From Mastigias papua (taxonomy: Eukaryota > Cnidaria > Scyphozoa > Rhizostomeae > Mastigiidae), in the NCBI GenBank assembly GCA_964019165.1, contig OZ025284.1, forward strand, positions 3,963,773 to 4,027,772: 64,000 bases of DNA. Direction: 5' to 3'. Both the position numbers and the translations under genes were made by a program. Below the pieces are notes generated by a model. It worked only from the letters and a program-made list of their open reading frames with translations. It was not told the origin of the DNA and ran no database searches. Shown piece by piece: positions 1 through 16,334 of the stretch (position 1 is the first letter of the stretch; each line of letters begins with the position of its first letter).

Positions 1-17
1 GACGTTTACTTTGGAAA

Positions 18-1226
18 ATGAGCTCTGATGGGTGGAAGTATGATTTGAAGATGAGAGATGATTTGCTGAAGTATGTGCAGCAAAATCTCAGACGCAGGGA
101 AATTTTGGATTTCGTTCGCCGTGATTTTCCAATGTATAAATGGAGCATTTCAACTCTTGCAAGGCGACTAGACCACTTTGGTATAAAGTATATTGACAGA
201 GCTTTAGATATCGAACCAGTTGTTGTCGCAGTCAAGAGGGAAGTTGCAGGACCTGGACGACTGCTTGGATATAGAGCTCTTAATCAAAAATTGAGAACTG
301 AATATGACATAAAAGTTCCTAGGCATCTTGTCTTAAGTGTACTTCATGATGTTGACCCTGAAGGGATCGAAGAGAAAGCACTTAAGTTTAAGGCCAGAAA
401 AAAAAAGAAGCCCTTTGTATCAGACGGTGCTGACTGTGTGCTGTCTTTAGATGGCCATGACAACCTCATGGGCTTTCAAAATTGGACTTTTCCTGTTGCT
501 ATTTATGGTGCACTAGATACATTTTCAAGAAAAATCCTTTATATTTTTGTTTGGGAGTCAAACTCAGACCCAAACATTGTTGGTCAGAGATATATAAAGC
601 ACCTTTATGAGTCAGAAAGAATGCCTGTTTATATACGCATAGACAGAGGAACAGAGACAGGCAAACTTGCAACAGTGCATGCTTTTCTGATAAATAAGCA
701 GAGACCAGAAGCTGATGGAACAGACTTTGTGTTGTATGGCCCCTCTACTACAAATAAAATTGAAAGGTGGTGGAGGGAGTTGCATGAACAAATGGAAAAG
801 TTCTTCAAGTTGCAGCTATTAGATCTCCTTAACAGGAAAGTTTATGACCCCCATAATCTAGTTGACAGGAAGCTACTGGCATTTGTATTTATTCCTGTTA
901 TACAAAGGGAATGTGAGATATTTATGAGGTTATGGAATACACATAGGATAAGGCAGCAAAAAGGATTTGCTCTTCCAACTGGAATTCCCAATCATATGTA
1001 CAGCTTCCCAGAAAACTACAGTGCAATCAAAGGGGGATTTTCATTGAAACGAGAAGATATCCGTGAAGTTGCTGAGTTGTCTGGTGTCCTTGAAGCACCA
1101 GTGGATTATCTTGATGCAGAACTTAGAGAAGACTTGGAGTCTATCATTTGTAATGCAAGTGAAATTGAGAGTGAAAATGTTGCTCATGCATTTGAGTTTC
1201 TAAAGACCTCACTCAAAGAACGTTAA
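18..1226 (+). CDS. Integrase-core (DDE) transposase
   Basis: A 402-residue protein, probably the DNA-cutting and strand-transfer enzyme of its element. The N-terminal 60 residues look like a helix-turn-helix DNA-binding region. A retroviral-integrase-like RNase H fold follows, with candidate catalytic residues D145 (LSLDGH), D209 (IRIDRGTE) and E249 (NKIERWWREL). The order and spacing match the eukaryotic integrase-core family also seen at 19334-21527: a 'DVDPEG' segment like 'RVDPVG', then the D, D and E motifs. The reading frame is open to the window edge, so an upstream exon or earlier start is possible; ATG at 18 is the first Met in view. No stop or frameshift is present, so the protein could be active. 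Family by recognised motifs; activity is inferred. Confidence 0.8.
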   Translation: MSSDGWKYDLKMRDDLLKYVQQNLRRREILDFVRRDFPMYKWSISTLARRLDHFGIKYIDRALDIEPVVVAVKREVAGPGRLLGYRALNQKLRTEYDIKVPRHLVLSVLHDVDPEGIEEKALKFKARKKKKPFVSDGADCVLSLDGHDNLMGFQNWTFPVAIYGALDTFSRKILYIFVWESNSDPNIVGQRYIKHLYESERMPVYIRIDRGTETGKLATVHAFLINKQRPEADGTDFVLYGPSTTNKIERWWRELHEQMEKFFKLQLLDLLNRKVYDPHNLVDRKLLAFVFIPVIQRECEIFMRLWNTHRIRQQKGFALPTGIPNHMYSFPENYSAIKGGFSLKREDIREVAELSGVLEAPVDYLDAELREDLESIICNASEIESENVAHAFEFLKTSLKER

Positions 1227-1705
1227 CTACCCCCTCTAGGACACTGAAAGAATGAATAGGATGAAAGTTTTGTGATGACATCATTAATGCTAACAATGAA
1301 ATAGGTATAGACTTGAGCCATTTTCAAAATTATGTAATATTTCATCAAAAATTTTACAAATAGTTAGTCAAATGTTCATTATTTTTGACTGCCTACTCAT
1401 AAGAATCACATAATATTATATCAAACATCTGTTGAATCTTCCAATCATAAGAGCAGTATTTGAGATGCTATGGAGGAGGCACAGAGAACAATGAGGAAAA
1501 ATTTAATATTAGGTGAAATAATCAATAGAGTTGTCAAACAGATCAAACATTTGGCACAACAAATCTATAACAAGAATTAGTTTTTCATTTCTATTGAACT
1601 TCATTTATAAGTGTATTCTATGACCTAGGAAAGTAGTCTAACTAGCCTATCATGTTAATTAACATTTGTGATAAGTTTGAGCAGGGCTTTACAAATCAGA
1701 AGAGC
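1227..1705. other. Gap between convergent transposase and alpha-kinase genes
   Basis: AT-rich, no ORF of note. It probably holds the 3' untranslated regions of both convergent genes. Confidence 0.6.
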
Positions 1706-2884
1706 TTATTCAGTCTTTTTAGGGAGGCCAAGTAGTTTACAGAATTTATTACAAAAATGTTTTGCAAAAAAATTATCAATAGCATATGTTGTAAGATTTC
1801 CAGCACAGAAAAATGTCTCTTTATTATCTGTATCATCAACATCTGTGAGAGTAGTTGTAGCAATTTCTGGATCATATAGTTGATAGCAGCATCCCTGTAA
1901 GTCCAATAGCATAAGCTCATTGACACTTTCATGGTATGAAAAGTGGGAAAGACTCTCAGCTTTCTGGTAAATTTCATTGTCATCTGAGTTATGTGGTCTA
2001 CCACATTCACCAGTGTTGTTAATATACTTTGTAAAATTCCCAGGTACATATTTCTCAATAGTGACAGGTGTTTCTTCTATTTTTGAGAAGTAAATAGAGT
2101 GGTATTCAAACACTTTACCATAGGAAGAAGGAGCTTTCTTTGCGAGTTTTAATGCAATTGCTTTTGCCACCATATGCATCTGCACCTGTTTTCTGGTATG
2201 ATCTTCAGGAGACATATCCAGGGAATCTTTTATCACCTCTACTGTACCCTCCTTATATACTTTGATTACCCATTTCTCATTTTCTTCAGATGTTGCCATG
2301 TATGCTTCTCTAAATCCACCCTCAGAAAATTTGCTTTTCTCCATGCTGTAAATCTTTGTACCACTCTTTATCCAAGACGACTCAGAAACACCAAATGTTT
2401 CAAGAGTGAGTTTTACTTCCCTTGTATCTGGAGGCTTCACCAGTTTTCTTGCTTTCAGTATGTCACCTATAGATACTGACTTTGGAAAGGTAGATTCAGG
2501 AACTTGTGACTGGCTCAGAGAAAATGAGGAGGTATGGCGTCTTTTCTGTGGCTTTTCGAATTCACTTCTGTTTCCTAATGAAGATCCTACCATTTGAGGC
2601 ATTAATTTTGGCTGTTTCCTCATTACGCCATCGTCTGGATTGATGAACCTAACCAAGTACGACTTCTTCTGCTGTATCTGTTCTGTTAAGAAGCAGGAGG
2701 GTCCACGGTCGCTCAAGAGCACATCACAAGAGCCACGGGGAGCATTATAATGAGACTCGCATGCCATCTTGATGTTGCCTATTGTCAGTTCTTCAAAATT
2801 AGAGAAGTCTACAAACTCTCTTGTCTCCAGTGGGTCATACTTTTTACTTCGTCCAGTCGGTTCCGAACTCATTCTTTGCACCAT
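1706..2884 (-). CDS. Alpha-kinase domain protein carried by a transposon
   Basis: An intronless 392-residue protein. The N-terminal 80 residues form a small cysteine-containing module (around CDVLLSDRGPSC); residues 80-170 are polar and probably disordered; residues 175-390 are an atypical alpha-kinase domain (the MHCK/EF2K/TRPM7 family, which phosphorylates Ser/Thr on proteins). Visible motifs are GGFREAY (189-195), the ATP-binding lysine in VIKVY (K208), EKYVPG (277-282) and the catalytic LDLQG (327-331, D328). The four zinc-binding residues expected for the family are all present: H314, H376, C378 and C382. No stop or frameshift occurs, which suggests selection. A short ORF (3004-2921) upstream may be a leader or first exon. 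The neighbour is a convergent transposase. Substrate unknown. Confidence 0.8.
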   Translation of the reverse strand: MVQRMSSEPTGRSKKYDPLETREFVDFSNFEELTIGNIKMACESHYNAPRGSCDVLLSDRGPSCFLTEQIQQKKSYLVRFINPDDGVMRKQPKLMPQMVGSSLGNRSEFEKPQKRRHTSSFSLSQSQVPESTFPKSVSIGDILKARKLVKPPDTREVKLTLETFGVSESSWIKSGTKIYSMEKSKFSEGGFREAYMATSEENEKWVIKVYKEGTVEVIKDSLDMSPEDHTRKQVQMHMVAKAIALKLAKKAPSSYGKVFEYHSIYFSKIEETPVTIEKYVPGNFTKYINNTGECGRPHNSDDNEIYQKAESLSHFSYHESVNELMLLDLQGCCYQLYDPEIATTTLTDVDDTDNKETFFCAGNLTTYAIDNFFAKHFCNKFCKLLGLPKKTE

Positions 2885-2920
2885 TATGCAAGATGGAGAA
2901 GCACTGGCTTTACTAACCTT

Positions 2921-3004
2921 TTAGACATTAGACTTTCCTCTTGTTCGTTGGCCTGCAATTTTCTTTTCGTATTCTTCCCATGTTAGCTTCTTGTTGTTCG
3001 ACAT
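2921..3004 (-). CDS. Short ORF upstream of the alpha-kinase
   Basis: A 27-residue ORF starting MSNNKKLTWEEYEKK, just inside the presumed terminal repeat and 36 bp upstream of the kinase ORF. It is charged and helical in character. It may be the first exon of the kinase gene or an upstream ORF. No convincing splice pair was found, so it stays separate. Confidence 0.3.
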   Translation of the reverse strand: MSNNKKLTWEEYEKKIAGQRTRGKSNV

Positions 3005-3283
3005 GATCTACTACAATCAGCAATCTCACACACGTTTACATCGCGCCTTTCTCTTGCCTCGTTTTGGAAATTTGAGTGCGCTGGTCCGCTACTATCATGA
3101 TTTGAATTTCAACTTTTAAGGTTACAAATTAAATCAGAATTGCAAGTTAATTCAAAAGTGAAAGTTAATAGTTAAATTAGAATTCAAAATCAATTGAAGT
3201 TGTATGCAAAACTGAAATTTATTTATTTTTCACAATGAAACTAAAATTCACACTGCATTTTTAAGGTGAGTGCAGTGGGCCAC

Positions 3284-4214
3284 CATACAAATCTTTGAAA
3301 TAAATATAGTGTGTACTGACTTAATCATCATTATAAAAAGACGTCCTCAACATTGCCACTTGACTTTTGCAGGCTGATATTGGGAGTCTTCGCTAGTATA
3401 AAAAGACACCACACTCGCATTCTAGGTTCTTATGCTTATGCTAAGCAACATAAAATGCCATTTTCTACCAGACGTTGGCAAGGAAAGTCTCGATGATTTA
3501 TGTAGGCTACTTTCATTCATGCTCTACGAACTCACTGTCTGCCTCCACCACATTGATAGGAATGGCATTTGATAAATGCTAATAATAATATATAACTGTT
3601 AAGATCATTTTCATAATAATCAATCCCATCATAAAGAATTAATACTTAATTATAAAGCTCAACTCATATTTTCAATAATAGCTACAAAAGGAACCCAAAC
3701 CTCTGAATTAAATTCAAGGATAAAAGGGGGACTCTCCATTTCCTATAAGTTCCCAAGAAATTATATCTGGCTTGGAAGACTGATTTGAAGAACTTTAAAA
3801 TTTGTTAAGTTGCCTGGTAAGTGCAAAACGATAAGGTAGAACCTAGATAGCCTACAATTATCTTCTAGATATATTTGGGCGGTCTGTTCAAAATTTTGCC
3901 ACTGATTTCTCCTCCTCTACTTATCATTCCCCCCCACCTAGTAATTTCTTTGCCGTAGGCTTCTCTTTGTAATAAGCATAAAATTCCTCTTCGATAAGAA
4001 CATTGATCTTTTAGTTAGGAGATGTGGAGGGGGTGTGGAAGACTTAGTGGAAGTCCAGTGATTTATGCCAAGGTAGAATGCGAGTGTGGTGTCTTTTTAC
4101 ATTAGCGAAGACTCCCAATATCAGCCTGCAAAAGTCAAGTGGCAATGTTGAGGACGTCTTTTTATAATGATGATTAAGTCAGTACACACTATATTTATTT
4201 CAAAGATTTGTATG
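3284..4214. repeat. Inverted-repeat (foldback) element, 141-bp arms
   Basis: The left arm 3284-3424 is repeated in inverse orientation at 4074-4214, from CATACAAATC at the outer edge to CATTCTA at the inner edge, with few differences. Each arm holds two TATAAAAAGAC-like stretches. The 649-bp spacer has no coding sequence, but its right part (about 3850-4078) is a copy of a repeat also found at 32480-32707. The left arm abuts the end of the alpha-kinase transposon, which seems to have inserted at the arm's outer edge. Confidence 0.8.
3850..4078. repeat. Dispersed repeat B, copy 1
   Basis: About 190 bp resemble 32515-32700, including AAGCATAAAATTC near the middle, GAACATTGATCTT and a right end near CCAGTGATTTAT. 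C-rich and G-rich runs sit on either side of the middle. Probably a small non-autonomous element. Confidence 0.5.
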
Positions 4215-5371
4215 ATGTAAGATTATAGGATACGATACCATCTGTTATGTAAGTGATTTAAAGATATTTTTGACAACTTCTATGTTTTACCGAATAAATA
4301 GCGTGTACAGTAGTAAAGCATGAATGGAAGCATGAAAGGTTTCCTGCCATTTTCCACGTGACATGTCCCCGCGACTTTTCAATCAAAATTCACCTGCTGT
4401 CGCCATTTACCGACTTTATTTAGAGTTGAGAGGACGAATACACATTAGATCGATACTATCTAACTTACATTTTATTCATGAAGACGAATTGTATGGATTA
4501 ACATATCAATAAATATCGACTGGAAGGTACGTAAACGTTGCTTCGTGGTCAAAGCGTGATATTTCTTGAACGGGGAGCGATCTCGAAAAAGTTCGCGGTA
4601 GATTTTTGGAGAAACATCTTGTGATGATATTTATTAAAAACATTTCGGATAAGTCTTAGCAGATTTTACACCGGGTTTTTTGAAGGAGGTGTAGTAAAAT
4701 TGGAGATTCTGGCCTTCTGATTGGTCAATAAGGCAGAAGATTCTCCAGTTGGGGATCGCGCTAACAGCCAATCAAGATTTGTCCACTATGCTCGATGCAA
4801 AAAATAAATCGATAACGTTTTCTGTAGCATATCGGAACAACGTCGTATTCCTTTTCATTTCAACTCGCAACCTTGGGACTTGACTTTGCCTCTCTACGCC
4901 ATTTCAAATTTCGAGCATACTCATCACATGAAAACGAGTTTAAGGTGCAAATTATTGTTCTCTCCCGTGATCATAAACTTCACAGAAGTCGAGAAGGAAT
5001 TCTCCTTCTGAGTAACTCTATTCTGTGATTATATTGTGGGTCGGTAGCTACATTCAGTAGATGTCAAAGGGTGAAAAAGCTCATTTTGTAGATGCTAGAA
5101 CCACGGGAATGCATGTTGTAGCCAATTAAAATATCTTTTTTAATGTACGTATAATATATGGTACTATTTTCGTATTCTGATCTATTACATTGCATATGGT
5201 GTTTTTGTTTCATTGTTTTATTTTACTAATGTACCACATTGGCCTTTAGAATTATTCTTTTGGAATTTGTCATTGCTATAGCACGTCACATCTGCGTATT
5301 GCCAAGTATGTTATCCTTTTAAGCAAATCTATAATATTTCTGTATTGTGTAGCAGTTTTGGTTGTTTCCAG
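4215..5371. other. Non-coding stretch upstream of the SFXN5 exons
   Basis: No exon of sideroflexin or any other family was recognised on either strand. It is presumably intronic if the 5' exons of the sideroflexin lie left of the window. Confidence 0.4.
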
Positions 5372-10607
<5,236 letters not shown>

Positions 10608-12185
10608 ATCATTCTTTTTGAGTTCTTTTGTAAATTGTAACAGATTTAGCGTACATACATTTAGTATTGCACGTCATTCATTCACTTCAATGACTAATCT
10701 TTAGAATACGGGTGCGTTCTGTGTTTGTTGACCTCTTGGCCGTATTGTAGCCTTCTAATGCGTAATAACCTGTGTCTTCAGCAATTGTAGAAAATTCTGT
10801 TATGAAATAATTGAAGTATTGTGAATAACGATATGAAATGACCTTTTAAGTCCCTAGTTTACTCGCAGGGTGGGAGGAATTGTAACTCATTCGAACTCAT
10901 TTCGCATTTCATTTTACATGTTGTGTCTTTTATTGTTATTGCATTTGTCCTTGATGTATTTGTGATGATTTTGTACCTGATTATATGTTCATTGGAGTTT
11001 CCAAAGGGGTATATGGGGCAATTACCCCACCCCACATTTAGCAACTGTTGGTCCTCGAGATTCTTTGAAATCGACGAGACAATTGATGGTTTGTAGTATT
11101 ATCATTATCGGGATTTGAAAGAAAATTTACACAGCGCTGTGGCTAAGGGAATAAGCTACGTTTTTGAGATTATAAATAAGAGTATGATGCAGAAGTAAGA
11201 GGCCAATACATGAGATTTTAAATCATGAAGAAGAAACACCGACAGATTAACCTGGAACTTTTGAAATAAACTGGAATAAAATAGTGAATACTAAAGTAAT
11301 GCCAATGAAAGAAAAGACTAACAAGCGGACAATTTCCGGCAGAAAATGCCGCTAAGAAAAAGGGAACATTTGAGTGCCGAAGAATCGAGAACATGAGATC
11401 AGATATGCAGAGCAGGTTTCATTTCATTACTATTCCCAGGATAAATTACTGGAAATTCATGCACACTTTTTTACAAGAAGCCACATTTCTACTTGAGCCT
11501 CCATAATTTTTTATAAAAAGTTTGATCTTTGTCGAAAGTTTGATCCACGATTATCAATTAAAAGTTTCGATCTTTGTAAAGGAGCTTGTAAAGAATTAGC
11601 TAATATCGATTTCTGGCAGATAGAAATATTAATTTTGGAACTTGAGCCTTGTGATTTTCGTAACATTTTTTAAGATTTCTGCCTTTTGAGCCTCATTTTC
11701 TTATAAACCTTTTTTGTAAAAAAGTGTATCTCACTTACTTCACGTCACTGAAGCCTCAAGACTTGTTGTGTATGACTGCTTGAAATTTAAAGACATTTAC
11801 AACGATATGCAGTTTTGTAGGAATTCGCACAAGAACTTTTAGTATTTCTAAGCCACTTTGTTCCTGAGTTCCATTTACACTACAACATGGTATGCTAATG
11901 TAGTAAAAGACTTGGGACCAAATATACTGAGTGAATCTCTTAGAACTTTAACTATTTGTTCATCAAAAAATGTTGCAAAATCTATTGCATTAAGGAAGCA
12001 TTTTAGGGAAAATTCAGGCAAGTCAACTAGTCCCACTTCTGAGGAGAGTTTTGGCAATTTGAATCATCATCATTATTTAAAGTTGGTGTTACATAGTTTA
12101 AAGAAGAAACTAATCAATACCAACTATTTACAATATACTTTACAATTACAACCTAAGAAAATAATGTACAGGCTACATATCCAGG
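10608..12185. other. 3' region of SFXN5 and intergenic DNA
   Basis: Contains the presumed SFXN5 3' untranslated region and a MITE copy (11461-11733). A weak ORF at 11858-12232 is unassigned. No other gene seen. Confidence 0.5.
11461..11733. repeat. Dispersed repeat A (MITE), copy 1
   Basis: Begins near CACACTTTTTTACAAGAAG and ends near TTTTTTGTAAAAAAGTGTAT, so its ends are inverted repeats. Inside are GATCTTTG, CTTGAGCC and TTGAGCCTCATTTTCTTATAA words shared, in inverse orientation, with copies at 30245-30605 and 43070-43430. Confidence 0.6.
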
Positions 12186-13990
12186 CTATTCAAAAATTTT
12201 GCAATTACATTTTTCACCGTTCCATGTTTTAATCTTTGTTTTAATGCTTGTAACTGTTTTTAGTTCCTTTATTTCGTCGTCAAGATTATTCCACAATAGA
12301 CTTCCTCGGAATGAGAGCAACTCCATGCCGAATTTTTTCGTCTTCGTAATCGACAATTTACACAGATGCTTAGTTCTGAGATCATACTGAATCTCCTTCT
12401 TTTCATGAAGGTGCCAGATGTATGATGGATTTAGATGATTCATTGACTTATAGATTTCTAGCATCAATTTTTGGAGATTTTTTATATGGATCGTTACAGT
12501 GTTACTTTTCTTCAAAAGTGTATTAAGGGAGGACTCATAATCATTGTGGAGTACTCTTAAGGCCCGCTTATGGGTACAGTTTATTATATGGTTGGCATCT
12601 TTGCCGCAAAACATCCATACTAATGGGCAATAGTTAAAACTTGAGATAATTACTCTGTTGCACAGTTTCATTGCCTGTTCTCTTGAGAGATACATATTTA
12701 GTCTTCCAAAAGCATTGACTTTTCTGTTTGTATTATCGCATAGTGTTTTTACATGCTTACTGAATCGAAGCTTGTAGTCAATTTCGATTTCCAGCAGTTT
12801 AACATTTTCAGTCGATGATATTTTTACACCCTCAATATTCAAACGTAACTTATGTTTTTCGTTTAGCCCCAGGAACATTAATTGGAACTTATCAGGGTTT
12901 GCAACCATACCATTAGTATAGAACCAATTTAGGAGTGTACTTATGTCGTTTTCTAAATTTGTCGTTATTTCGCTTATGCTGGTGCCACATGAATACACGT
13001 TGTTATCGTCAGCAAAATTACATATTTCTGAATGTAATTCTATATAAAACAAATCATTTATGAAGATGTTAAATAGTATAGGTCCAAGAACGGAACCTTG
13101 GGGGACCCCTATCTTGACTTTGCTCTGAGAACTTTTATTACAACCAATTTTTACTCTTTATTTCCAATTCATTAGGTAACTATACATCAGTCGCAAGCTT
13201 TTTTCCGTGAAACCTATAGGCCTCCAATTTAGCAATAAGGAGCTCATGAGGTATACAGTCATATGCTTTTGATAGGTCCGTAAGGATCGTACCAACTATG
13301 CCAAATGAATCTAGGCACCTTCGCCATGCTTCTATTACTCTTACTAGCGAATGTTGTGTGCTTTATCCCTCCCTGAAGCCAGAGAGTAGACTTGATAGAA
13401 TAGGTTTGAAAAAACTATCCATTTGCCCCTTTAGTATTCTCTCAAAAATTTTTGAGACCGATGGCAAGACACTAATAGGCTTATAATTAACCTTTTTAGT
13501 GGTTATACCTCTCTTAAATCCAGGCGACACATCAGCATCCTTCAGTTCCTTTGGAAATTCAGATTCATAGATAGCAGAGTTGATGCAGTCAGTAAGATAC
13601 GGGGAAGCTAGATCCTTTGCTTTCTTGAGTTTGTCGGTAGGTATTTTGTCACTATTTGCTTTATTGCTCTTTAGTGTGTTTATTTGCTTCCCAACTTCAT
13701 TTGGTAAAACGTGATAGAACTCAAATTTGGAAGTTGCCATGTCACAATTATCTCTAATTCTCCTAATAGAAGGGTGGTTTTTATATTTCTCAACTGCTTT
13801 CTCTACCATCTGGTCGACTGTTAGATCAACTGCCATATCCTCATGAGCCTCCTTAAAGCTTAGTGCAATATCTAATGATTCTGTTATGTTGCTAAAACAT
13901 TCGTTGAAGCATTCAGAGACATCTTCAAATGAGACATGAACCACACAAATGGTCACGATCCATTTCTTAGGTAAACGCTTCTTTTGATAT
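12186..13990 (-). mobile_element. CR1/L2-like LINE, 5'-truncated and broken
   Basis: The reverse transcriptase is read right to left. An N-terminal segment at 13956-13363 ends in LLSGFREG. A frameshifted middle (about 13370-13080) holds motif A (DLSKAYDC) and motif B (GVPQGSVLGP). The C-terminal ORF 13052-12186 begins near motif C (CNFADDNNVY) and runs to the thumb and C-terminal region (RALRVLHNDYESS, then SFRGSLLWNNLDDEIK). No endonuclease domain is present, so the copy is 5'-truncated. At least one frameshift and several stops in the middle make it inactive. Confidence 0.8.
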
Positions 13991-14577
13991 AACCATTAAA
14001 ACTTCAAATATGAGCATCTACCCGTCAGAAGTACTTTGCCCTACATTACATTCTTCTTATATCTTACTCTGAAAGAATCTGCAAAGGTGACAGGCCTGAA
14101 CCTAGGAATGGGCACGGGGAGTATTGCCCGCCCAGCTAGAGTTTCCCCCTCTTTGTCCCCCACAAACATTCAAGCTGGGGATATTCTTTTGCCTAAAAAG
14201 GTAGAAAATAAACAGTTGGACACAAAACAACCAGAATATCGACGTTTCTCACAAGCACATCGCTGATTTCATCATTCTTTTTCTTTCTAGAATGAGCGTT
14301 TTCCTGGAATCTTAAGGGCGTGATTTCAGAATTTTCCTGCGAGCATAGGCTCCAGGGCCCCATCCTTCCTATTTCCTGAGTGCTGCCCTCCCCCCTACAT
14401 TTTCAGAGCTGGCTTCGTTGCTACGTGGTAATTTCTGAAGAAGTCTCCCTGAACTTGGAAGTACACTACCAGTCTTGATGTTTTTTAACTCAAGAATGTT
14501 ACTGAATTTACATAACTTATAATGCATGAGAGAGAGTCCCATGCTGTTGTGTAGTGCTATCTTTCTAACAAAGGCAG

Positions 14578-14635
14578 CTCAAAACAGAATTTTGAAGACC
14601 ACGCCTAGGCGTGGTCTCCAAAATTCTGTTTTGAG
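14578..14635. repeat. Near-perfect 58-bp palindrome
   Basis: Two 29-base arms meet at CGCCTAGGCG with no loop; the left arm begins CTCAAAACAGAATTTTG. One A/G mismatch. In RNA this would be a long hairpin. Confidence 0.95.
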
Positions 14636-14913
14636 TTCCCCTTCTTTTAAATTTTTAGATATGTCTACATTTAAAGCTTTAGACATTTCTACATTTCAAG
14701 CTACATTTCAATAAAGGGGCCAAAAACAGAACGAGATAGAATACAGTCTGGAGCCTGATAGAAAAGCTACGTACAATTTGTCAAACGACTGGAGATTCAT
14801 ACAGGGGGGCTGAGCCTCCCCCCAGAATCTCGCATGCATTTAACAAGGGAGCTGCACCCCCCGGATCCCCTAGGGCTCATGTATCAGAGGTGCCCAACTA
14901 AGTGGAGAACAGT

Positions 14914-15030
14914 ACCGTAATGCTTCGATCAAACGCCCCCTTCTTTTTAGCGCCCCCTCGAATAAACGGCCCCTATTTTAAGTTTCTTTTTCAATAAACG
15001 CCCCCTTCGAATAGACACCCTCATATCATT
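14914..15030. repeat. Subterminal repeat block with AATAAACGCCCC motifs
   Basis: Starts TACCGTAATGCTTCGATC and holds several AAACGCCCCCTT / AATAAACGGCCC words. Similar ends occur at 6754 and at 37500-38005. It looks like the end of a DNA transposon; no matching inverse end was found downstream. Confidence 0.45.
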
Positions 15031-15697
15031 ACCAGTTGATAGTAGCAAAGATGAGACGATTCCCTGCTAAGAAGGCAACAAGTGTTCTGATGGGAGAGCT
15101 TTGCTGCAAGTGTTAGAGTACTAGTTCTGTCTTTTGTTTCGTGATTACGTAATGCTGTGTGATATCATTAGTTTCCGTTCATTCCGGTTTTGTTTGTAGT
15201 CATCGACATTTCATGCCTTTGCATCGCCACAGTTTCTGTCAGCATCTCTTGTTCAAGTACGTAATATGTCAGTGTAATATGGGCGTGTTGTTAATGTGAT
15301 ATCAGTACCTGTTCTTGTTTGTAATACAGTCGTTATGTGAAGTCGCCGTGAGTAGTAGTTAGTGAAAGTCGTGATATAGTTGCCGTTAGGTACAGTCGTT
15401 TCGAAGTTACTGCTGTTACGTATTGTCGCTATCTGAGCCGTGTTGGTATTGCCGTTATAAACTCGTAGCTGTTGTCGCTGCTGCCGCTATTGTCGCTGTC
15501 GCCGTATTGCCGTTCAAAGACACTATATTTGAGTGCCATTTTGTACATCGTCTGTTTTCATAAATTGTTCCATTGTATATAACTTGTGTTATTTCTTGCT
15601 ATTTTCGTCCCCTTCATCTTGTAACTCGTGTTGTTTAACACAAGCACAGATACAATATCTTAACAAGGGAAGCTTACATGAAAACCCATTCTAAGTA

Positions 15698-15796
15698 ATG
15701 GAAGAAGATGTAACCGAAGCTGCTCCTCCTTTTAATATCATCGAGGAAGTTGATGTTGATGATGACTTTGAACTAGATTTAGATGCTTTTGCAAAC

Positions 15797-15799
<3 letters not shown>
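15698..15799 (+). pseudogene. Acidic ORF fragment cut by (AT)n
   Basis: ATG opens a frame of 34 residues, starting [20 protein letters not shown] and rich in Asp and Glu, before it runs into the (AT)n tract. It lies about 700 bp inside the AATAAACGCCCC-type repeat end, so it may be a fragment of that element's protein or of a host gene. Family not recognised. Confidence 0.35.
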
Positions 15800-16019
<220 letters not shown>

Positions 16020-16298
16020 GGGGGCCCGATCAGTTCAAAAATATAGTGAATTAATAAAAATAGTTGCAATTAATAAAAGACTATATAATTAATTATTGCA
16101 TATATACTGAATTAATAATTGCATGTGTGCGTAATTAATAACTACAATATTAATTATTAAGCATACACAGAATTAATTATTGGACATACACAGAATTAAT
16201 TATTGGACATACACATAATTAATTATTGGACATACTCTGAAGTAAAGGGCACATCCCAAGTTGCAATGCTTTCATTTTGGCACGAAATTCAAATCACA
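16020..16298 (+). repeat. Left terminal inverted repeat of HECT transposon
   Basis: About 280 bp. It contains three tandem copies of a 23-bp unit built on AATTAATTATTGGACATACAC. Roughly nine of ten bases match the right repeat. Confidence 0.92.
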
Positions 16299-16334
16299 GT
16301 TTACAACGTGACACTGCGTTAAAGTTTCTCAGAT

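Larger units (their letters stand above)
1..3283. mobile_element. DNA transposon with integrase-core transposase and alpha-kinase cargo (left end outside window)
   Basis: Two intact ORFs, a transposase on + (18-1226) and an alpha-kinase on - (2884-1706), converge with about 480 bp between their stops. The stretch from 3010 to 3283, upstream of the kinase, is AT-rich with imperfect AATTCAAAA/AAGTTAA-like subrepeats and ends in GTGGGCC. The next base begins the arm of an independent inverted repeat (3284-4214), so 3283 is the likely right end. The plan matches the complete element at 16020-21810, where each gene starts just inside a terminal repeat. The left terminal repeat should lie just outside the window, so the element boundary and any target-site duplication are inferred. 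Confidence 0.55.
13991..15690. other. Intergenic DNA with short repeats
   Basis: Holds a 58-bp near-perfect palindrome (14578-14635), short repeats rich in G and C runs near 14810-14880, and a terminal-repeat-like block (14914-15030). No gene recognised. Confidence 0.5.

Noticed and set aside
11858..12232. 124-residue ORF, possibly a gene
   Set aside because: Overlaps an open frame on the other strand and has no recognised domain; left as unassigned.
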